In this document: in pieces, positions 8,312 through 17,410 of the stretch
Layout: each line of letters starts with the position of its first letter
Position numbering within the stretch: the first letter of the stretch is position 1
Assembly: GCF_035969385.1 (NCBI RefSeq)
Contig: NZ_JAYKKJ010000003.1
Location: 310,001 to 374,000, forward strand
From: SELP01 sp035969385
Lineage (GTDB): Bacteria > Pseudomonadota > Alphaproteobacteria > Rhodobacterales > Rhodobacteraceae
Direction: 5' to 3'
DNA length: 64,000 bases
The notes under the pieces: model-generated
The model's input: only the letters and a program-made list of their open reading frames with translations
Database searches by the model: none
What the model was told of the DNA's origin: nothing
Translations under genes and position numbers: made by a program

Positions 8312-8528
8312 GGTGTTCCTCCCCTATGTGCCACCCCCCTTCGGTGGATATCGGGAAGGGGCGCCGCCAGAAGGGGGAAGGACGCGACACCACGGGCCAA
8401 GTTTACGAAACTCGATGCGGGGATGGCAACCCGCAACCCCATTGATGCCGCGCCCTGCCCCGCTTATGTCGATTTGCGCCGGGACCGGGGCCGGCGCCCA
8501 TGGCACGCTCGATACGAAAGGAACCGCA

Positions 8529-9167
8529 ATGGCCGATCTGGACGACAAGGTGCTGACCGAGGACGGGCTTGACCCCAAGGGCAAGGGCCGGATTCTGCTG
8601 ATCGCCTGCGGGGCGCTGGCACATGAAATCCTTGCGCTGAAGCGGGCCAACGGCTGGGACCACATGGACCTGCAATGCCTGCCCGCCAAGCTGCACCTCT
8701 ATCCCGACCAGATCACCGAAGCGGTCACCGTAGCCGTGGCAGAGCACCGGGATGCCTATGACACGATCTTTGTCGTCTACGCGGATTGCGGCACCGGCGG
8801 GCTGCTTGAGGCGCGGTGCCGGGATCTGGGTGTCGAAATGGTCGCCGGGCCGCATTGCTATTCCTTTTTCGAAGGGAACGACGCCTTTGCCGCAAAGGCG
8901 GATGAGGACATGACCGCCTTTTTCCTGACCGACTTTCTGGTGCGGCAGTTCGATGCCTTCGTCTGGAAACCGATGGGCCTGGACCGGCACCCGCAGTTGC
9001 GGGACATGATCTTCGGCAATTACACCAAGCTGGTCTATCAGGCGCAGGTGGACGACCCGAAGCTGACGGAAAAGGCCCGTGCCTGCGCCGACAGGCTGGG
9101 TCTGGCGTTTGAACGGCGGTTCACCGGCTACGGCGATCTGGCCACCACGTTGGAAAAGCTGGCCTAG
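8529..9167 (+). CDS. DUF1638-family protein
   Basis: 212 residues. The sequence has the Rossmann-like start RILLIACGALAHEI, a CLPAKLHLYPDQI block, and the family's YADCGTGG and GPHCYSFFEG segments with conserved Cys and His. These mark the DUF1638 family; some members occur beside corrinoid methyltransferases, but none is present here, so no role can be given. The ATG at 8529 was chosen because AAAGGAA precedes it; the frame remains open far upstream but without family similarity. It converges on the sufE-like gene, sharing CTAG 9164-9167 as double stop. Confidence 0.85.
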   Translation: MADLDDKVLTEDGLDPKGKGRILLIACGALAHEILALKRANGWDHMDLQCLPAKLHLYPDQITEAVTVAVAEHRDAYDTIFVVYADCGTGGLLEARCRDLGVEMVAGPHCYSFFEGNDAFAAKADEDMTAFFLTDFLVRQFDAFVWKPMGLDRHPQLRDMIFGNYTKLVYQAQVDDPKLTEKARACADRLGLAFERRFTGYGDLATTLEKLA

Positions 9168-9574
9168 GCTGCGGCCGCCGCCGTTGCGCCGATCCGTTCC
9201 ACCATGGCGCGCAGCCCGTTGGACCGTTGCGCCGAGAGGTGTTCGTTCAGCCCCAACCGCCCCAATTCCGCCCGCGCATCGACCTTGCCGACCTCGGCCA
9301 GTGGCAGCCCGTTGTAAAGCGCGCCAAGGATCGCGATCAGCCCGCGCACGATCATCGCGTCACTGTCACCCATGAACCGGAATGTCCCACCTTCGATCTG
9401 CGGGACCAGCCAGACCTGACTGGCGCAACCATCCACCTTGAAGGCGGGCACCTTCAGCGCGTCATCCAGCGGGTCCATCGCCTTGCCAAGGTCGATCACA
9501 TGACGATAGCGGTCCTCCCAATCGTCAAGGAAATCGAAGGTTTCTGCGATCTCTTCAAAGGCGTCGGTTGCCAT
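9164..9574 (-). CDS. sufE: SufE-family sulfur acceptor
   Basis: 136 residues, the normal length of SufE, which accepts persulfide sulfur from the cysteine desulfurase SufS during Fe-S cluster assembly. The hallmarks are FDFLDDWEDRYRHVIDLG at the N-terminus and VDGCASQVW, whose Cys is the sulfur-carrying residue, followed by ADAMIVRGL-like and LSAQRSNGL segments. AAAGGGA lies ahead of the ATG at 9574. The gene stands alone rather than in a suf operon, as is common in alphaproteobacteria. It meets the DUF1638 gene tail-to-tail at a shared CTAG. Confidence 0.92.
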   Translation of the reverse strand: MATDAFEEIAETFDFLDDWEDRYRHVIDLGKAMDPLDDALKVPAFKVDGCASQVWLVPQIEGGTFRFMGDSDAMIVRGLIAILGALYNGLPLAEVGKVDARAELGRLGLNEHLSAQRSNGLRAMVERIGATAAAAA

Positions 9575-9699
9575 GGCGATCCCTTTCCGGTTGCCCGTGA
9601 TGTAGGGGGCAGCGCCGCAAAGGTCCAGTGGGCGCTTTTCAAGAAGCCCGCGATGGGCTAGGCATTTTCTCCAGAAAGATCCAACCGATAGGCTCGCCC

Positions 9700-10188
9700 A
9701 TGCTGCGCCCCGCCGTGACCGCCCTTTGCCTTGCCCTGACCCTGTCGGGGTGCGCCCGTCTGGCCGACAGCCGGATGAACCCGATGAACTGGTTCGGCAA
9801 TGGCCGCCAAGCGACCGAGGCGACCGCCCCGCAAGAGGTCCGCCCGCTGGTGCCTGAGGGCCGCCAGGTGCAAGTGGTGGATGGCCGGGTGCTGATCGCA
9901 ACGGTCGATGTGGTCGAGGTGCTTCGCTCGCCCAGCGGGGCGATCCTGCGGGCCACCGGCACCGCGTCGCGGCAGGGGTATTTCAACGCCGAACTGGTTC
10001 TGGTGTCCGTCGAAAACGGCACCGCCACCTATGATTTCCGGGTCGAGGCCCCCGGTGAATTTACCACCGACGGACCCGCGCAAAGCCGCCGGATCACCGT
10101 GGCCGAACCGATCAGCGCGGAGGAATTGGCGGGCATCCGCCGGATCGTCGTCCGGGGTGCCTCCAACAGCCGCAGCGCCAGCCGCTGA
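9700..10188 (+). CDS. Hypothetical lipoprotein
   Basis: 162 residues from the ATG at 9700. A short hydrophobic segment ends LSGC, a lipobox, so it is predicted to be a lipid-anchored envelope protein. The mature part begins with an Asn/Met/Trp-rich linker (MNPMNWFG) and continues as a small beta-rich domain with YFNAELVLVSVENG and TYDFRVEAPG. I do not recognise a named family, although similar short lipoproteins occur across Rhodobacteraceae. It is divergent from sufE over 125 bp and ends two bases before the convergent rnd gene. Function unknown. Confidence 0.75.
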   Translation: MLRPAVTALCLALTLSGCARLADSRMNPMNWFGNGRQATEATAPQEVRPLVPEGRQVQVVDGRVLIATVDVVEVLRSPSGAILRATGTASRQGYFNAELVLVSVENGTATYDFRVEAPGEFTTDGPAQSRRITVAEPISAEELAGIRRIVVRGASNSRSASR

Positions 10189-10190
10189 TC

Positions 10191-11351
10191 CTAGTCCAGA
10201 TCGAAGGTGACGACCTTGCGCCCCTTGGTGGCAAGGCCGATCTTGCCATTGCACAGCGCGATGGCCGCATCGCCGAACACTTCTTTCCGCCAGCCCTTGA
10301 GCGCCGGGACATCCCGTTCGCCCGCCGCGATCAGATCCAGGTCCGCCGAGGTAGCGATGAGTTTCTGCGCCACATCTTCCTGATCGGAACGCGCCTTCAA
10401 AAGCACGCGCAGCAGATCGGCCAGCGCCGGGTTGACCTGTAGCTTTTCCCGGCTGCGGTCAGGTTGCGGCATGTCGTCGGGGGCGGTTTCAAGCCCAGCC
10501 TTCACCGCGGCCAGAATACCCTCTGCGATCTCGCCCTTGCGGGCCTCGCGCAGCAGCAGTCGGGACCGGCTAAGATCCTTGTCCGACGTGGGTTTGGTCG
10601 ACGCCAGCTCGATCAGCGCGTCATCCTTGAACACCCGGGTCCGCGGAATGTTGCGGGACTGAGCATAGCCTTCGCGGAACCGGGCAAGTTCCTTGACCAC
10701 GGCCAGAAATTTCGGGCTGTTGGTGCGGGTCTTGATCCGTTCCCAGGCCTCGCTTGGCTTGGTGACATAGGTGGCCGGGTCGCGCAGAACGGCCATTTCC
10801 TCGGCCACCCAGCGGGCGCGGCCGGACTGTTCCAGCCGCTTGGACAGCACCTCGTAGATCTGCCGCAGGTGGGTGACATCGGCCACTGCATAGGTCAGCT
10901 GGGCATCGGTCAGCGGGCGGCGTGACCAGTCGGTAAACCGCGAGGATTTGTCCAACTCCGCCTTGGCGATCTTGCGGACCAGCGTTTCATATCCGACCTG
11001 TTCGCCATAGCCGCAGACCATCGCCGCCACCTGCGTGTCGAACAGCGGTTCGGGGATCAGCCCTGCCTCGACATAGAAAATTTCCAGATCCTGCCGTGCG
11101 GCGTGGAACACCTTAACCACGTTGGGATTGCGGAACAGGTCATAGACCGGTTCCAGCGACAACCCTTCGGCCAACGGGTCCACCAGAACAGCGTCGCCAC
11201 CATCCGCATCGGAATAGGCCATTTGCAGCAGACACAACTTTGAGTAGTAGGTCCGCTCACGCAGGAACTCTGTGTCAACGGTTACATAGGGGTGAAGGGC
11301 GGCGCGTTCACAAAATTCGGCCAGCGCCTCGGTCGTGGTAATCGTTTTCAT
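10191..11351 (-). CDS. rnd: Ribonuclease D
   Basis: 386 residues, matching alphaproteobacterial RNase D, a 3'-5' exoribonuclease that trims tRNA and other stable RNA 3' ends. The DEDD nuclease core is present: VDTEFLRE (first Asp and Glu), FHAARQDLEIF with the second Asp, and YAVADVTHLRQIYE with the last Asp. A helical HRDC region follows, around residues 205-285, with AWERIKTR and DKDLSRSR. It is cytosolic. Start is the ATG at 11351. Only 29 bp separate it from the divergent Hint gene, so promoters of the two must overlap coding sequence. Confidence 0.93.
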   Translation of the reverse strand: MKTITTTEALAEFCERAALHPYVTVDTEFLRERTYYSKLCLLQMAYSDADGGDAVLVDPLAEGLSLEPVYDLFRNPNVVKVFHAARQDLEIFYVEAGLIPEPLFDTQVAAMVCGYGEQVGYETLVRKIAKAELDKSSRFTDWSRRPLTDAQLTYAVADVTHLRQIYEVLSKRLEQSGRARWVAEEMAVLRDPATYVTKPSEAWERIKTRTNSPKFLAVVKELARFREGYAQSRNIPRTRVFKDDALIELASTKPTSDKDLSRSRLLLREARKGEIAEGILAAVKAGLETAPDDMPQPDRSREKLQVNPALADLLRVLLKARSDQEDVAQKLIATSADLDLIAAGERDVPALKGWRKEVFGDAAIALCNGKIGLATKGRKVVTFDLD

Positions 11352-11380
11352 ATGGCCTGCATCGGTTCAAAAAAAGGTTG

Positions 11381-12541
11381 ATGCTTGATATTGGAAAGGG
11401 TCGGGATTGGAAAGGGCGGGCAGGACATCCGATTTCCGCTAGGGTTGTAGTTCCCGACAATTCAAGCTATTTTCTACGCACGTACCCTGGGGGGCAGGTT
11501 GCGGAGCATTTCTTGTCTACAGTCGAGCTGTTTGTGACTGGCGACGAGATCGGTTTTTTCTCGTCGGTTTCAGTCAGCGGAAAGTCCAACGGCACCAAGG
11601 TCACCCTTGGTGGCGTAGATCCGTTGGGCAGCGCGACCGACAGCTTTCGCATCGTGATCGAAGACATCGTTGACGGCGATACCGGGTTTGTCACGGGGCA
11701 GACCGTCTCGGTTTTTGCCTACCCGCCCACCTCGGACCCCGAGGTTCCGCTTTATGACAGCTTCGAAATCGACACGGATGACTACAACGGTCGGGCGACG
11801 TCAGCCGAACACATCATCATCGACGGACCCGGCAGCACCGGGCTTATCATCGACCTTGACGGTGTTGGAACCGGAACACATCAGATCGGCCCTGGCCTCA
11901 ATCCAATAAGGTATCAGGAATTTCCGTTCTCCAATCTTGCGACCACTCCGCCCACCTTCCCGTGCTTTGCAAAGGGTACGCTGATTGAGACCGACATGGG
12001 ACCGCTGCCGATTGAGACGCTGAAGGCCGGTGATCTGGTCAAGACGATGGATGATGGGCTGATGCCAATCCTCTGGATCGGGTCCAGCACCGTGCCGGGT
12101 TACCGCGCCATGGCCCCGATCACGATCGAGCCGGGGGCCCTTGGCAATTACCGCCGCCTGCGCGTGTCGCCCCAGCACCGGATGCTGGTCCGCGACTGGC
12201 AGGCAGAGCTGCTATTCGGCGACCCGCAGGTCCTGGTGGCGGCCAAACACCTTGTGAACGGCCGGACGATCCGTGAAACCCCCTGCCCCAAGGTGACCTA
12301 TTTCCACATGATCCTTGACGGGCATCAGGTGATCTATGCCGAGGGCTGCCCGGCGGAATCCCTGCATCTTGGGTCCGAGGCGATCGAGATAATGTCGGAC
12401 GAGGCGCGGGCGGAAATCGCGGTCCTGTTCCCCGAACTGGACGCGGCGGACACGCCCACGGCGCGGCCATGCCTGAAATCCTACGAAGGCGCGTTGATCT
12501 CGCCGCTCAGGAAAACCGGGGTCCGGTCAGCGGCGGCGTAG
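11381..12541 (+). CDS. Hint-domain (Hedgehog/intein-like) protein
   Basis: 386 residues. The N-terminal 190 residues are acidic, Gly/Ser/Thr-rich and beta-like without a recognised family. The C-terminal part is a Hint_2 domain starting at PCFAKGTLIET (Cys195), with PIETLKAGDLV, and VSPQHRMLV (His266) as the second catalytic block. Hint domains cleave or splice peptide bonds at the Cys; in Rhodobacteraceae such proteins are usually thought to be secreted, but no signal peptide is visible here. A TTG lies directly before the chosen ATG. The last 61 bp overlap purN on the other strand, with no space for a terminator. Confidence 0.8.
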   Translation: MLDIGKGRDWKGRAGHPISARVVVPDNSSYFLRTYPGGQVAEHFLSTVELFVTGDEIGFFSSVSVSGKSNGTKVTLGGVDPLGSATDSFRIVIEDIVDGDTGFVTGQTVSVFAYPPTSDPEVPLYDSFEIDTDDYNGRATSAEHIIIDGPGSTGLIIDLDGVGTGTHQIGPGLNPIRYQEFPFSNLATTPPTFPCFAKGTLIETDMGPLPIETLKAGDLVKTMDDGLMPILWIGSSTVPGYRAMAPITIEPGALGNYRRLRVSPQHRMLVRDWQAELLFGDPQVLVAAKHLVNGRTIRETPCPKVTYFHMILDGHQVIYAEGCPAESLHLGSEAIEIMSDEARAEIAVLFPELDAADTPTARPCLKSYEGALISPLRKTGVRSAAA

Positions 12542-13098
12542 CGGCGCAGAACAGCCGGATACAGCCGGTGTTCCTGGACCAGAACCCGCGCGGCAAGATC
12601 ATCGGCCGTATCGCCCGGCAGGATCGGCACCCGCGCCTGACCAAGGATCGGGCCGTCGTCCAGCGCGGCGGTCACCTCGTGCACGGTGCACCCGGCCTCG
12701 GTATCGCCCGCGTCGATGGCGCGCTGATGGGTATGCAGCCCTTTGTATTTCGGCAGAAGCGAGGGGTGGATGTTCAGCATCCGCCCTTCCCATTTCGCCG
12801 TGAAATCGGCGGTCAGGATGCGCATGAACCCGGCAAGGCAGATGATATCGGGCTGCGCCTTTTCCAGCACGCGGTTCAGTTCCGCCTCAAACCCCGCGCG
12901 GTCCTTGCCAAAGGGGCGGTGATCCACGGCAAAGGTCGGGATGTTCAGCGCCCGCGCCTTGGCCAGCCCGCCCGCCTGCGGATCGTTCGACAGAACCAGC
13001 ACCGGCCGCGCCGGGTGATCGTCTGCGCGCATACTGTCGGCCAGCGTGACCATATTGGACCCGCCGCCCGAAATCAGGATGGCGACCCGTTTCGTCAC
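12481..13098 (-). CDS. purN: Phosphoribosylglycinamide formyltransferase
   Basis: 205 residues, standard for PurN, which transfers the formyl group of 10-formyl-THF to GAR in the third step of purine synthesis. Motifs are AILISGGGSNM (phosphate loop), LAGFMRIL, NIHPSLLPKYKG with the catalytic Asn-His pair, and VHEVTAALDDGPIL with the catalytic Asp. The start is a GTG at 13098 that overlaps the purM stop (GTGA), which is strong evidence of translational coupling; no better in-frame ATG exists. The 3' end overlaps the convergent Hint gene by 61 bp. Confidence 0.95.
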   Translation of the reverse strand: MTKRVAILISGGGSNMVTLADSMRADDHPARPVLVLSNDPQAGGLAKARALNIPTFAVDHRPFGKDRAGFEAELNRVLEKAQPDIICLAGFMRILTADFTAKWEGRMLNIHPSLLPKYKGLHTHQRAIDAGDTEAGCTVHEVTAALDDGPILGQARVPILPGDTADDLAARVLVQEHRLYPAVLRRYAAADRTPVFLSGEINAPS

Positions 13099-14138
13099 AG
13101 AAACGCACCCGAGTAGCGCACGCCTTCGCCCGGTTCGACCGTGCCAAGGCGGCTGACGGTTTCGCCCGCGTCCAGCAGCAGGGCTTCCAACGCGTCGGCG
13201 CGGCCCGCGTCGACGACAAGGATCATCCCGATGCCCGAGTTGAAGGTTTTCAGAAGTTCGGATTCGGCCATACCGGCGGTTTCCGCCAACCAGCGGAATA
13301 CCGGCGGCAACTCCCAAGACGACAGGTCGATATGGGCGCCCAGACCCTCGGGCAGGACGCGGGGCAGGTTTTCGGTCAGCCCGCCACCAGTGATATGGGC
13401 CAGCGCATGAACGCCGCCCGCGCGAACCGCTTCCAGCGCCTGTTTGACGTAAAGACGGGTGGGGGCCAGAAGCGCCTCGCCCAGTGTGCCATCGCCAAAG
13501 GGGCTGGCAGCGTCCCAGCCAAGGCCGGACAGTTCCACCACCTTGCGCACCAGCGAATAGCCGTTCGAATGAACACCGTTGGACCCAAGGCCCAGCAGCA
13601 CGTCACCTTCGGCCACACCGGCGGGCAGGTCCGCGCCGCGTTCCATCGCGCCCACGGCGAACCCCGCAAGGTCGAAATCGCCCTTGTGATACATGCCGGG
13701 CATTTCCGCCGTTTCGCCGCCGATCAGGGCGCAGCCGGACAGTTCACAGCCCTTGGCGATGCCTTCGATGATCCGGGTGGCTTGATCCAGTTCCAGCTTG
13801 CCGGTGGCGAAATAGTCGAGGAAGAACAGCGGCTCTGCCCCTTGGCAGACAAGGTCGTTCACGCACATGGCGACAAGGTCGATGCCGATGGTGTCGACGT
13901 TTCCGGTGTCAATCGCGATGCGCAGCTTGGTCCCGACGCCATCGGTGGCCGCAACGAGGATCGGATCGACATAGCCCGCGCCCTTGAGATCGAACAGTGC
14001 GCCAAATCCGCCAAGGCCGGACATCACGCCGGGCCGCGCGGTGGCCTTCGCCGCCGGTTTGATCCGCTCGACCAGCGTGTTGCCCGCGTCGATATCGACC
14101 CCTGCGTCGGCATAGGTCAGCCCGTTCTTCTGTGCCAT
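13095..14138 (-). CDS. purM: Phosphoribosylformylglycinamidine cyclo-ligase (AIR synthetase)
   Basis: 347 residues, the normal PurM length. The enzyme closes the imidazole ring of AIR with ATP, the fifth purine step. Visible signatures are LTYADAGVDIDAG at the N-terminus, ATDGVGTKL, MCVNDLVCQGAEPLFFLDY, IGGETAEMPGMY, and HITGGGLTENLPR. The ATG at 14138 has AAGGGGA ahead of it. It is the first gene of the purMN pair, and the 244-bp divergent space up to the helicase gene must contain its promoter. Confidence 0.96.
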   Translation of the reverse strand: MAQKNGLTYADAGVDIDAGNTLVERIKPAAKATARPGVMSGLGGFGALFDLKGAGYVDPILVAATDGVGTKLRIAIDTGNVDTIGIDLVAMCVNDLVCQGAEPLFFLDYFATGKLELDQATRIIEGIAKGCELSGCALIGGETAEMPGMYHKGDFDLAGFAVGAMERGADLPAGVAEGDVLLGLGSNGVHSNGYSLVRKVVELSGLGWDAASPFGDGTLGEALLAPTRLYVKQALEAVRAGGVHALAHITGGGLTENLPRVLPEGLGAHIDLSSWELPPVFRWLAETAGMAESELLKTFNSGIGMILVVDAGRADALEALLLDAGETVSRLGTVEPGEGVRYSGAFL

Positions 14139-14382
14139 CTTGGTCCCCTTTGCGGATGCTTGGCGCCCCGATACCCGATTGGCCCCGTGCATTCCAGTGT
14201 CAAACGCACAACCCGGCCCTGCGAAAACGGCGTGTTTCCCCCGTATTGATTGACCTTTTGCCCCCAAAGGTTTAGGCAGCGGCGCGTGGCCCGAGTTTGG
14301 GCCAAGACGATCGCGGGGCGCCCGGAATTTCGCGTCCCATCACCTGCCGCCCGAACCGTCGGGCCGCCTAGAACGGACGCAT

Positions 14383-15843
14383 ATGACCAAATTCACCGAT
14401 CTGAACCTTGATAAGAAGGTTCTCAAGGCCATTGAAGAGGCCGGCTACGAAACCCCCACCCCTATTCAGGCCGGGGCCATCCCCCCTGCCCTTGAAGGCC
14501 GCGATGTTCTGGGAATCGCCCAGACCGGCACCGGCAAGACCGCAAGTTTCACCCTGCCGATGATCACCATGCTGGCACGCGGGCGTGCGCGGGCACGGAT
14601 GCCGCGCAGCCTTGTCCTCTGCCCGACGCGGGAACTGGCGGCGCAGGTGGCCGAAAACTTCGACACCTACGCCAAGAACGTCAAACTGACCAAGGCGCTG
14701 CTGATCGGCGGCGTGTCGTTCAAGGAACAGGACACGCTAATCGACAAGGGCGTCGACGTGCTGATCGCCACGCCGGGCCGCCTGCTGGACCATTTCGAAC
14801 GGGGCAAACTGATCCTGTCGGACGTGAAGGTTATGGTGGTGGACGAGGCCGACCGGATGCTCGACATGGGGTTCATCCCCGATATCGAACGCATCTTCGG
14901 GCTGACGCCCTTTACCCGGCAAACGCTGTTCTTCTCGGCCACCATGGCGCCCGAGATCGAGCGGATCACCAACACCTTCCTGTCGAACCCCGCCCGGATC
15001 GAGGTTGCCCGTCAGGCCACCGCATCCGAGACCATCGAACAGGCCGTGGTCATGTTCAAAGGGTCGCGCCGGGAAAAGGCCGACAGCGAAAAGCGTGCCC
15101 TGCTGCGCGCCCTGATCGACGGCGAGGGCGAGGCCTGCACCAACGCGATCATCTTCTGCAATCGCAAGATGGATGTGGATGTGGTCGCCAAGAGCCTGAA
15201 GAAATACGGCTATGACGCCGCCGCCATCCATGGCGATCTGGACCAAAGCCAGCGGACCCGGACATTGGACGATTTCCGCAACGGCAAGCTGCGCCTTCTG
15301 GTGGCGTCGGACGTGGCGGCCCGCGGGCTGGACGTTCCGGCGGTCAGCCATGTGTTCAACTTCGACGTGCCCAGCCATGCCGAGGACTATGTCCATCGCA
15401 TCGGCCGCACCGGCCGGGCCGGTCGGTCGGGCAAGGCGATGATGATCTGCAATCCCCGCGACGAGAAGTATTTCGATGCGGTGGAGAAACTGATCCAGAA
15501 GGAAATCCCGCGCATCGAAAACCCGCTGGGCACCCCTGCCGCCGAGGCACGGGACGACACCCCGCGCGAAGACAAGCCCAAGCGCAGCCGGTCCCGGTCG
15601 CGCAAGAAGGACGACGCACCGGCGCAGGAACAGGCCGCCGCCCCGCAAGAGGCCGCCAAGCCCGTGGCACCCGCAGCGGAACCGCAAGCCGAAAAGCCGC
15701 GCCGTGACCGTGGGGATCGGGGCGACCGAGGCAATCGCGGTGGTAAGGGCGGCCGTGGCGGTGATGACCGTCAGATCGTTGGCATGGGCGACGACGCCCC
15801 CGCCTTCATCCGCCTCAGCTTTGCCGAACGGCGGGCCGGATAG
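14383..15843 (+). CDS. DEAD-box RNA helicase (RhlE-like)
   Basis: 486 residues. All helicase motifs are intact: the Q motif with TPIQ, AQTGTGKT, PTRELA, TPGRLLDH, DEAD, SAT, then ARGLD and HRIGRTGRAGR in the second RecA domain. After about residue 385 comes a disordered basic tail with RSRSRKK, an Ala/Pro/Gln-rich linker, and an RGG-like segment (GDRGNRGGKGGRGG), as in RhlE-type helicases that act on ribosome assembly or cold-stressed RNA. The tail is low-complexity and probably RNA-binding. A single gene with its own promoter in the 244-bp divergent region. Confidence 0.9.
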   Translation: MTKFTDLNLDKKVLKAIEEAGYETPTPIQAGAIPPALEGRDVLGIAQTGTGKTASFTLPMITMLARGRARARMPRSLVLCPTRELAAQVAENFDTYAKNVKLTKALLIGGVSFKEQDTLIDKGVDVLIATPGRLLDHFERGKLILSDVKVMVVDEADRMLDMGFIPDIERIFGLTPFTRQTLFFSATMAPEIERITNTFLSNPARIEVARQATASETIEQAVVMFKGSRREKADSEKRALLRALIDGEGEACTNAIIFCNRKMDVDVVAKSLKKYGYDAAAIHGDLDQSQRTRTLDDFRNGKLRLLVASDVAARGLDVPAVSHVFNFDVPSHAEDYVHRIGRTGRAGRSGKAMMICNPRDEKYFDAVEKLIQKEIPRIENPLGTPAAEARDDTPREDKPKRSRSRSRKKDDAPAQEQAAAPQEAAKPVAPAAEPQAEKPRRDRGDRGDRGNRGGKGGRGGDDRQIVGMGDDAPAFIRLSFAERRAG

Positions 15844-15883
15844 GCCCGTCCTTGCGTTCCTGACCGGAACGCCTATCTTACAG

Positions 15884-15903
15884 GGGTGGGCCTTGGCCCA
15901 CCC
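15884..15903. repeat. Variant palindrome related to the REP family
   Basis: GGGTGGGCCTTGGCCCACCC, a 9-bp stem with a 2-base loop, lies 41 bp after the helicase stop. It resembles the GGTGGGT...ACCCACC repeat in its outer bases but differs inside and lacks the downstream TTAC. It could be a diverged copy or an independent helicase terminator. Confidence 0.45.
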
Positions 15904-15929
15904 AACCTTCCCAAACATTGGAAAACACC

Positions 15930-16490
15930 ATGCTGACACATCGTTACGACGATGCGTTGTGCCTTGCCGCGCGGTTGCATCGCAGCCAGTGCCGCAAGGT
16001 CACGGCCATCCCTTACCTGTCTCACCTTCTGTCCGTCTCGGCCCTCGTGATCGAATATGGCGGGGACGAAGACCAGGCCATTGCGGGACTGCTGCACGAC
16101 GCGGTCGAAGATGCGGGCGGCCATGCAACCGGCGAGGCGATCCGCGCGCAGTTCGGCGACCGCGTGGCCGACATGGTCTATGCCTGTTCGGACAGCGACG
16201 GCGGCCAAAAGGCCCCGTGGAAGCAACGCAAGGACGCCTATATCGCGGCGATCCCCGGCAAGGGCGATGCCCTGCTGGTGACCTGCGCGGACAAGGTCCA
16301 CAATGTCACCACCATCCTTGAAGACCTGCACACCGTCGGACCAGAGGTTTTTGACCGATTCACCGCCGGAAAGGCCGGGACGCTTTGGTATTACCAGTCG
16401 CTGTCCACGGCCCTGACCGCCGCCTTTCCCGGAGCTTTGTCCGACCGGCTTACCCGGCAAGTCGCCAGCCTGACCGAGGCCGCGCGCTAG
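15930..16490 (+). CDS. HD-domain phosphohydrolase
   Basis: 186 residues of a compact HD domain related to the hydrolase half of RelA/SpoT. The motifs are YLSHLLSVSALV, GLLHDAVEDAG (HD with the following ED), and VTCADKVHN with the distal Asp. Members of this group are proposed to hydrolyse (p)ppGpp or other nucleotides, but there is no synthetase or regulatory domain here, so the substrate is open. A TTG twelve bases upstream could also start translation; ATG is preferred. It converges on the oxygenase gene with a shared CTAG stop at 16487-16490. Confidence 0.85.
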   Translation: MLTHRYDDALCLAARLHRSQCRKVTAIPYLSHLLSVSALVIEYGGDEDQAIAGLLHDAVEDAGGHATGEAIRAQFGDRVADMVYACSDSDGGQKAPWKQRKDAYIAAIPGKGDALLVTCADKVHNVTTILEDLHTVGPEVFDRFTAGKAGTLWYYQSLSTALTAAFPGALSDRLTRQVASLTEAAR

Positions 16491-17326
16491 TCCATCAGCG
16501 CATCGGCCCGATGTCCGGCCCGTTCCAGATGGATCGGCAGGACACGACCGTAGAGCTGCCGGGTCCGTTCGGGCGCGCCGACCATGCCCGGTTCTTCCAC
16601 ATAGCTGAAGATCGCCACATGGCGAGGCCTGTCGCCACGCAGGGGCGCGACCCGATGCAGGGAATACCGCCCCCGGAACAGCTGCAGATCGCCCGGTTCC
16701 AGCCGCAACGACACGACCTTGTCCGAGCTGCCATCCAAGACCCGAGTCACCTCGTCCAGGTTCTCATTTTCTCGGCGGATGTTGGGGGCATACTCGAACT
16801 CCCCGCCCTCTTCTGCGTTCTGGATCGCCAGTGTGACGGTGAAATTGTTGGTGTCGAAATGCCAGGGGAACCCGTTGCCTTCCCCGGCGGTGTTCACGAT
16901 CACATCGGCCAGCGGATCGGCGTAGCGGTAGAACTTCGGCTCTTCCAGACAGTCCTTGATGAACGGCTCGAACGCCGCGAAATCATGGACCGTGCGCAGC
17001 GGGCCATCCGCGCCGAAATTATCGGCGGGGATGAAGGCGTTCGACCGGTCAAAGAACCGCCGGGCCGGATGCGTGTCGGGCAGGTCCGGATTGTCGGCGG
17101 TGAAATAGACATTTGTGCGGTTGCGGCTGTGATGACCCAGATGCGCCACGGCGTCGGCTTCGGCACAGATCGCGGCGACACCCGCGGGCCGAAGGAATCC
17201 CTTGATCACCGCGCAACCGTCCCGTCGCAGGCTTTCGCGCACGGGTGCAATCACCGCGTCCCGGCGGGCGGGGTCGTGGATCGGGTAGCGGTCAAGGTCT
17301 ATCAGATCTTCGGCGCGATGGGTCAT
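16487..17326 (-). CDS. 2-oxoglutarate/Fe(II)-dependent oxygenase superfamily protein
   Basis: 279 residues. FPWHFDTNNFTVTLAIQ supplies the His-x-Asp of the iron site in a jelly-roll fold, and LFRGRYSLHRVAPLRGDRPR supplies the distal His and an Arg for 2-oxoglutarate. The N-terminal half contains GCAVIKGFL, as in phytanoyl-dioxygenase-like proteins. It resembles the HalD/ArpA-type group often found in roseobacters; the substrate is unknown. AGGAGG precedes the ATG. It is not obviously in an operon: 84 bp separate it from rnj, which reads the same way and ends in a different unit. Confidence 0.75.
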   Translation of the reverse strand: MTHRAEDLIDLDRYPIHDPARRDAVIAPVRESLRRDGCAVIKGFLRPAGVAAICAEADAVAHLGHHSRNRTNVYFTADNPDLPDTHPARRFFDRSNAFIPADNFGADGPLRTVHDFAAFEPFIKDCLEEPKFYRYADPLADVIVNTAGEGNGFPWHFDTNNFTVTLAIQNAEEGGEFEYAPNIRRENENLDEVTRVLDGSSDKVVSLRLEPGDLQLFRGRYSLHRVAPLRGDRPRHVAIFSYVEEPGMVGAPERTRQLYGRVLPIHLERAGHRADALMD

Positions 17327-17410
17327 GGCGGGGTCCTCCTGTCGTTCAGGAGACCCCCGCCAATTAGCCCATGCTTTGCCTTTTGCGACCGCCCCGAGGT
17401 CGGAAATCGG

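Noticed and set aside
15884..15903. Counting this palindrome as a ninth copy of the REP
   Set aside because: The inner bases differ and the TTAC tail is missing, so it is kept only as a possible relative.
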